A stretch of DNA of 46,462 bases from Magnetospirillum sp. 15-1. Its GTDB lineage: Bacteria; Pseudomonadota; Alphaproteobacteria; Rhodospirillales; Magnetospirillaceae. The translations under genes were made by a program, and so were the position numbers. This document shows positions 36,229 to 43,800 of the stretch, one piece after another. A model generated the notes under the pieces. That model searched no databases. It had not been told where the DNA came from and worked only from the letters and a program-made list of their open reading frames with translations. The stretch is from the NCBI RefSeq assembly GCF_900184795.1, contig NZ_FXXN01000025.1, forward strand, positions 1 to 46,462, in the 5' to 3' direction. Each line of letters begins with the position of its first letter. Position 1 is the first letter of the stretch.

Positions 36229-37575
36229 ATGAAGGTTTTGTTCAGCAATCCCCCGTGGTGGCAGGGCCAAGCCCTCTACCCCTTGCCCGACGGGACCCAA
36301 TGCCTGGTGCATCGCGCGGGTGTCCGCGCCGGGTCCCGCTGGCCGTTCACCTTCTTTCTCAACCATGGACCCGACAACTACCAGTTCGGCTCGTACCTGC
36401 CGTACCCCTATTTCATGGGGCACGCCGCCACCTGGGCCGACCGCGAACTGGGCGGCAACGTGACGTTCCGCGACAGCATCGCGCTGCGCGAGTCCTACGA
36501 TAAATACTACGAGTTCCTGCAGGCCGAGCGGTTCGAGTACATCGTCATCGAATCCGCCTCGCCCAGTTGGGAGCACGACAAGGAGGTGATCGGCGAGATC
36601 TCGCGACGCCTGCCCCACACCCGCTTCATCATCACCGGCCCCATCACCTCCCACGGCGAAAGGCTGCTGGACGAGGCGCCCAACATCCAGGCCGCCGTGC
36701 GCGGCGAGTACGAAAAGGGCGTCATCAAGGCGCTGAACGGCGCCAACGGCGTGGTGGATTTCGATCTGCTGACCGTGGCCGAGATGAATTCGGCGCCATT
36801 CCCCTATTTCGACAACGTCATCGCCCACCGCTACTGCGACACCAATCCGCGCGGCCAGCAATTCCCGCAGGCCCAGGTGCTGTCCAGCCGCGGCTGCCCC
36901 TACAAGTGCATCTTCTGCGTCTGGCCGGCCACCATGACCTCCAACGACCCCGACGGCGGCGGCAAGCGTATCGTGCGCCAGTACGGCGCCGACTACATGG
37001 AGGCATTCCTGACCGAACTGGTCCAGAAATACGGCTTCCGCTCCATCTACTTCGACGACGACACCTTCAATCTGGGCGACCGCCACGTGGAGAAGATGTG
37101 CGCCGTGATGCGCAAGATCGGCGTGCCGTGGTCGGCCATGTGCCGCGCCGACACCTCCAGCTTCCACCTGTGGCAGGAGATGAAGGACAGCGGCTGCTTC
37201 GGAGTGAAGATCGGCTTCGAGAGCGGCAACCAGGAGGTGGTCGACAACATCGTCAACAAGCGCCTCGACCTGGAGGAAGCCCGCAAGGCCGCCTTCGAGA
37301 TCAAGCGGGTGGGCATGACCCTGCACGGCACGTTCACCTTCGGCCTGCCCGGCGAAACCCCCGAGCAGATGCAGGACACCGAGACCTACATGGCCTCGCT
37401 GCCGCTCGATTCGTGCCAGAAATCCGGCTGTGCCGAGATCGAGGGCGCCCCGCTCCACACCCTGGGTCGCGTCTCGAATCTCAAGTCGTATCCCGGCGCC
37501 AAGCTGGACGAAAACTACAGTCGCGAGACCGATGGACAGATGAAAATCGAAAGAATGCGCGCTCTACAGGTTTAA
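36229..37575 (+). CDS. B12-binding-domain radical SAM enzyme
   Basis: ATG 36,229 is preceded by AAGGAAGGA. The 448-residue product has an N-terminal domain (about 1-175) with the layout of B12-binding radical SAM enzymes. Then follows the 4Fe-4S cluster motif Cys-223, Cys-227, Cys-230 (RGCPYKCIFCVWP). Further radical SAM features are YFDDDTFNLGDRHVEKM and GVKIGFESGNQEVVDN. Members methylate unreactive carbons or rearrange sugars, lipids and peptides. The B12 base-off motif DxHxxG was not found, so cobalamin binding is unsure. It lies 16 bp behind the glycosyltransferase gene and 226 bp before the giant repeat gene. Confidence 0.85.
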   Translation: MKVLFSNPPWWQGQALYPLPDGTQCLVHRAGVRAGSRWPFTFFLNHGPDNYQFGSYLPYPYFMGHAATWADRELGGNVTFRDSIALRESYDKYYEFLQAERFEYIVIESASPSWEHDKEVIGEISRRLPHTRFIITGPITSHGERLLDEAPNIQAAVRGEYEKGVIKALNGANGVVDFDLLTVAEMNSAPFPYFDNVIAHRYCDTNPRGQQFPQAQVLSSRGCPYKCIFCVWPATMTSNDPDGGGKRIVRQYGADYMEAFLTELVQKYGFRSIYFDDDTFNLGDRHVEKMCAVMRKIGVPWSAMCRADTSSFHLWQEMKDSGCFGVKIGFESGNQEVVDNIVNKRLDLEEARKAAFEIKRVGMTLHGTFTFGLPGETPEQMQDTETYMASLPLDSCQKSGCAEIEGAPLHTLGRVSNLKSYPGAKLDENYSRETDGQMKIERMRALQV

Positions 37576-37696
37576 CCCGACATACCAACTTCCCAGGCTC
37601 GGCGGCGGCAGGCAAAAAGTATAGGTCTTTCCGCCGCCAGCCACGGAATCCGGGCGATTCCAATAAGATCGGGCCGCCGAGCCGGCCATAAATTCA

Positions 37697-37725
37697 TTGC
37701 TTACGGGCCTGCGTTTTGGTAGTTA
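37697..37725 (+). promoter_or_regulatory. Possible promoter of the giant repeat gene
   Basis: TTGCTT (37,697-37,702) and TAGTTA (37,720-37,725) are spaced by 17 nt in the only AT-rich part of the 226-bp gap between the radical SAM gene and the giant gene. The match to the sigma-70 consensus is weak. Confidence 0.3.
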
Positions 37726-37801
37726 ATTAACCTGAGTGCCAATATATTTTTAGCGAGCGGGCGTCCGAAGCGGCGCGTAAATCTCCAGAAAGGGGGTAGC
37801 C

Positions 37802-40800
37802 GTGGTTTCTTCAGTCACATTCCTGTCAGCCACAGGTATTTCGGGACTTTCCACGACGAACGTCGCCGCGTGGAACACCACCGACATCGCCGCCCTCGTC
37901 TCCACCCAGCTCCAGGCACTCACGGTCACCCAGATCCAGGCACTGGAAACGACCGATATCGCGGCGCTGTCCACCACGCAGCTGACGTCGTTCAGTTCGA
38001 CGCAGATCGCCGCCTTCGATAATACCCAGATCGTCTTCGACGCGGCGCAGCTCGGCGTGCTCAACGCCTCGCAGCTCGGCGCCTTCTCGTCCTCGGATAT
38101 TGCGGCTCTCAGTTCCACCGCCGTCAGCGGCCTGACCACCACCCAGCTCGGCAACCTGTCGACCACCCTGCTGAACTCGCTCGAAACCACCGATGTCGCC
38201 GTCCTGACCACGACGCAGATTTCCGCCCTCAAGGTCACCCAGCTCAGCGCCTTCTCCTCCACCAATCTCAACGCGCTCGCCACCACCACCCTGGCCGGCT
38301 TGAGCGTGGGCCAAGTGAGCGGACTGACCGCCACCCAGATCAGCGCCCTGAGCACCACCCAGGCTGCCTCGCTGTCCACCACCGAACTGAATGCGCTGAG
38401 CAACACCCAGTTCAACAGCCTGACCACCACCCAGCTCTCCAGCCTGACCACCACCCAGTTGTCCGGGCTGGCCGCGACCCAGGTCAGCCAGATGGGCACC
38501 ACGGCGCTCAACGCCCTGTCCACCACCGGGCTGGCCGGTCTGACCTCGACCCAGACCGCCTCGCTGACCGCGACTCAGGTGGGCGGATTGACCACCACCA
38601 GCCTGAACGCGCTGGAAACCGCCGATATCGCTGCGCTGTCCACCACGTCGTTGGGTGGACTGACCACCACCCAGACCGGCTCGCTGACCACCACGGCATT
38701 CTCCGCCCTGACCAGCACCGAGATCGGCGCCCTGACCGCCACGCTGCTGAACGCGCTGTCCACCACCAACGTGGCGGCGCTGACCTCCACCCAGATCAAG
38801 GGCCTGAATTCCGCCCTGGTGGCCGGCTTCTCCACCACCAATCTCGGCGTGCTGTCGGCCACCGCCCTGAGCGCCCTCACGACTCTTCAGCTGCGTGGCC
38901 TGACCACGACGCAGTCGGCGTCGCTGACCTCGACCCAGGTGAGTTCGCTGACCTCCACCCAGTCGGGTGCCCTGGCGGCCTCGGTGTTCAACTCCCTGAC
39001 CACCACCGCTCTCAATACGCTGACCACCACTCAGCTGGGCAGCATCAACACCACCCAGCTGACCGGCCTGAGCACCACCACGCTGAACTCGCTGCAGACC
39101 TCCAGCGTCGCCGGCCTGAGCGTCACCCAGGTCAAGGCGCTGACCGCCGCGCAGATTTCCGGGCTGGACGCCACCCAGATCAATGCGCTCGAAACCACCG
39201 ACATCACGGCCCTGACCACCGCCCAGATCAGCAACCTGACCACCACCCAACTGGGCGCGTTGAGCTCTACTCTCGCCGCGACGCTGACCGCCACCGAAAT
39301 CAAGGCCCTGACCGCGGCCCAGTTGTCGGCCCTGTCCACCACGGCCGCCGCCGAACTGTCCACCACCCAGGTGACGTCCATCGGCACCACCCAGATCGCC
39401 GGCCTTTCCACCACCACGCTGAATGCCCTGTCGACCACCGCCCTGGCGGGTCTGACGCTCACCCAGGCCCGGAGTCTGTCCTCTACGGCCGCCGGCGGGC
39501 TGACCACCACCGCCCTCGGCGCCCTGGAATCCACCGATCTGGCCGGACTTTCCGTCACCGCCCTGAACGGATTGACCACCACCAATGTCGCGCAGCTGAC
39601 CACCACCCAGTCCAGCGCGCTGACCGCCGCCCAGATCGGCGGCCTCTCGACCACCAATCTCAATGCGCTGGCCACCACCAATGTGGCGGAACTGAGCGCC
39701 ACCCAGGTCAAGGCGCTGACCGTCACCCAGGTCAAGGGCCTGAGCACCACTCAGCTGAACGCGCTGCAAACCACCGATGTCGCCGCCCTGAGCGGCTCGC
39801 AGATCGGTGCGCTGACCACCACCCAGGTGGCGGGCCTCTCCACCACCACGACCTCGGCGCTGACCGTCACCGAGGTCAAGGCGCTGAGCACCGCGCAGAT
39901 CAACGCGCTGACCACCACCAATGCGGCGGAACTGACCACCACCCAGGCGGTGGCCCTGACCACCACGCAGGTGTCCGGCCTGTCGACCACCAATCTCAAC
40001 GCCCTGTCCACCACCACCCTGGCGGGCCTGACGGCCACCCAGGCCAAGTCCCTGACCACCATCCAGCTGGGCGCGCTCAACACCACCCAGCTCGGAGCCA
40101 TGCAAACCACCGATCTGGCGGGCCTGACGGCCACCCAGCTCAATGCGCTGAACACCACCAACGTGGCGGAACTGTCCACCACCCAGGTCCAGTCGCTGAC
40201 CGCGAGCCAGATCAGTGGACTGAGTTCCACCCAACTGAACGCGATGGAAACCACCGACGTCGCGGCGCTGACCACCACACAGGTGCGCTCGCTGACCGCG
40301 ACCCAGATCGGCAATCTGACCACCACCCAGATCAACGCCTTCGAGACCACCGACATCGCGGCCCTGAACGCCACCCAGGTCAAGGGCCTGACCACCACCC
40401 AGGTGGCCGCGCTGACCACCACCCAGGTGGACGCGCTGACCGCCACCGAGACCAAGGCCCTGACGGTCACCCAGATCAATGCGCTGACCACCACCAATGT
40501 GGCGGAACTGTCCACCACCCAGGCATCCGCGCTGAGCACCACCCAGGTATCCGGCCTGTCGACGACGGTTCTCAATGCCCTGACCACCACGTCCGTGGGC
40601 GCCCTGAGCGCGACCCAGGCCAAGAGTCTGACCACCACCCAGGTGGCGGCGCTGACCACCACCCAGGTGTCGTCGCTGTCCACCACCGAGCTGGGCGCGT
40701 TGGCCGCGACCGTGCTCAACGCCCTGACCACCACCAACGTGGCGGCGCTCTCCACCACCCAGCAGAGCGCGCTGACCGCCACCCAGGTCGGCGGCCTGTC

Positions 40801-43800
40801 CACCACGAGCCTGAACGCGCTGGACACCACCGGCATCGCCGCCCTGACCACCACCCAGCTGAAGCAGGTGACCGCCACCCAGATCGGCGGCCTGACCACC
40901 ACCCAGGTCAACGCCTTCGAGACCACCGACATCGCGGCCCTGAGCTCCGCCCAGGTGGCTGGCCTGAGCACCACCCAGGTGGCCAGCCTGACCACCACCC
41001 AGGTGGGTGCGCTGACGGCCTCTGAAACCAAGTCGCTGACCACCACCCAGGTCAATGCACTGACCACCACCAATGCGGCGGCGCTGACCACCACCCAGGC
41101 GGCGGCGTTGACCACCACGCAGGTGTCCAACCTGTCGACCACCAATCTCAACGCCCTGTCCACCACCGCTTTGGCGGGCCTGAGCATCACCCAGGCCCGG
41201 AATCTGACCACCACCCAGTTCGGGGCTCTCTCCACCACCGCGCTGGGCGCGCTGGAGACCACCGATCTGGCGGCCGTGACCGCCACGGTCATCAACGCCC
41301 TGACCACCACCAACGTGGCGGCGCTGACCACCACCCAGGTTGATGGACTGACCCGCACCCAGGCGGCAGGTCTGTCGACCACCACGCTGAACGCGCTGGA
41401 AACCACCGGCGTCGCGGCGCTGAACACCACCCAGCTGCGCAACCTGACCGCAACCCAGGTCGCCGGCCTCTCCACCACCCAGATCAACGCGCTGGAGACC
41501 ACCGATGTGGCGGCGCTGAGCACGGCTCAGGTAGCCGGCCTGACCACCACCCAGGTGGCCAGCCTGACCACCACCCAGGTGGGTGCGCTGACGGCCTCTG
41601 AAACCAAGGCGCTGAGCACCGCCCAGGTCAACGCGCTAACCACCACCAACGCGGCCCAACTGACCACCACCCAGGTTGCCAGCCTGACCACTACTCAGGT
41701 GGCCGGGCTGTCCACCACCAACCTGAATTCGCTGTCCACCACCGCGGTGGCCAGTCTGAGCGCCACCCAGGCCAAGAGTCTGAACACCACCCAGGTCGGG
41801 GCGCTGACTACCACCCAGGCCAGTTCTCTGTCCACCACCGGGCTGGGCGCCTTGTCGGCGACCGTCTTCAACGCCCTGTCGACCACCAACGTGGCGGCAC
41901 TGTCCACCACCCAGCAGAGTGGGCTGTCGGCCACCGTGGTCGCCGGTCTGGGCACCACCGCCCTGAACGCCCTGGACACCACCGGCGTCGCGGCGCTCTC
42001 CACCACCCAGATCCGCAGCCTGACCGCGACCCAGGTCGGCGGTCTGACCACCACCACGCTGAACGCGCTCGAGACCACCGATATCGCGGCCATGTCCACC
42101 ATCCAGGTCGGCGGACTGACCACAACCCAGCTCGGGGCGTTGTCGACCACCAACGCGGCGGCACTGACGGTGACCGAGGTCAAGGCCCTGAGCGCGACCC
42201 AGTTGAACGCCCTGACCACCACCGATGCGGCGGCACTGACCAGCACTCAGGTCGGCGCCCTGACCACCACCCAGGTCAACGGCCTCTCCACGACCAATCT
42301 CAACGCCCTGACCACCACCGGTGTGGCGGTCCTGAACGCCACCCAGGTCCGGAGTCTGACCACCACCCAGGCGGCTGCCCTGACCTCCACCGTGACCAGC
42401 GCCCTGTCGAGCACCGGTATCGCGGCGGTCACCGCCACGGTCATCAACGCGCTGACCACCACCAACGTGGCGGCCCTGACCACCACCCAGGTATCCAGCC
42501 TGACCGCCACCCAGGTGAGCGGCCTGTCCACCACCACGCTGAACGCGCTGGAAACCACCGATGTGGCGGCGCTCACCACCACCCAGGTGCGGAGTCTGAC
42601 CGCCGCCCAGGTCGGTGCGCTGAACACCACCCAGGTCAATGCGCTCCAGACCACCGATATCGGTGCCCTGACCACCTCCCAGGCCTCGGCTCTCACCGCC
42701 ACCCAGCTGACGGCGCTGAGCTCCACCTCCGCGGCGGAACTCACCGTCGCCGACGTGAAGGTGCTGACCGCGACTCAGTTGAATGCGCTGACCACCACCA
42801 GCGCCGCCTCGCTGACCAGCACCCAGGTGGGTGCGCTGACCACCACCCAGGTGACGGGTCTGTCGACCTCCAACCTCAATGCGCTGACCACCACCTCCAT
42901 TGCCAGCCTGAGCGCGACCCAGGCCCGGAGTCTGACCAGCACCCAGCTCGCCGCCCTGACCACCACCCAACTGGGCGCGCTGGAAACCACAGATCTCGCA
43001 GTGGTGACCACCACCGCCCTGAACGCGCTGTCGACCACCAATGTGGCGGCGCTCTCCACTACCCAGGTGGCCAGCCTGACCACCGCCCAGGTGGGCTCCC
43101 TGACCTCCACCGTGCTGAACGCCTTGGAGACCACGGACGTGGTCGCCCTGTCGACCACCCAGGTGCGTTCGCTGACCGCCACCCAGATCGGCGCGTTGAA
43201 CACCACCCAATTCAACGCCCTGGAAACCACCGATCTCGCGGCCCTGACCACCACCCAGATCGGCGGCCTGAGCACCACCCAGGCCGGGGCACTGGCCACC
43301 ACGGCCGTGAGTGAGCTGACCGCCACCGAGGTGGGGGCGCTGTCCACCTCCAACCTCAACGCGCTGACCACCACCAACGTGGCCGTGCTGTCCACCACCC
43401 AGGTCAGCACCCTGACCTCCACCACGGTTGGCGGCCTGTCCACCACCAACCTCAACAACCTGACCACCACCACCCTGGCCGGTCTGACCGCCACCCAGCT
43501 GCGCGGCCTGACCACCACCCAGACCGGCGCGCTGACCACCACGGCGGCGGCGGCCCTGAACTCGGCGGTGATCAGCACCCTGACCGCCACCCAGATCAAC
43601 GCCCTGTCCACCACCAGTCTGGCCGGTCTGACCAGCACGCAGGTGTCCAGCTTCAGCACCACCCAGGTGAGTGGCCTGACCACCACCACGCTGAATGCCC
43701 TGGAGACCACCGACGTGGCGGCGCTGACCACCACCCAGGTGCGTTCGCTGACCAGCGCCCAGGTTGCCGGCTTCTCGACGACCAATCTGAATGCGATCAG

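Noticed and set aside
36049-37458. Minus-strand frame of 469 codons opposite the radical SAM gene
   Set aside because: The plus strand encodes CxxxCxxC and other radical SAM features; the minus frame has no recognisable motif.
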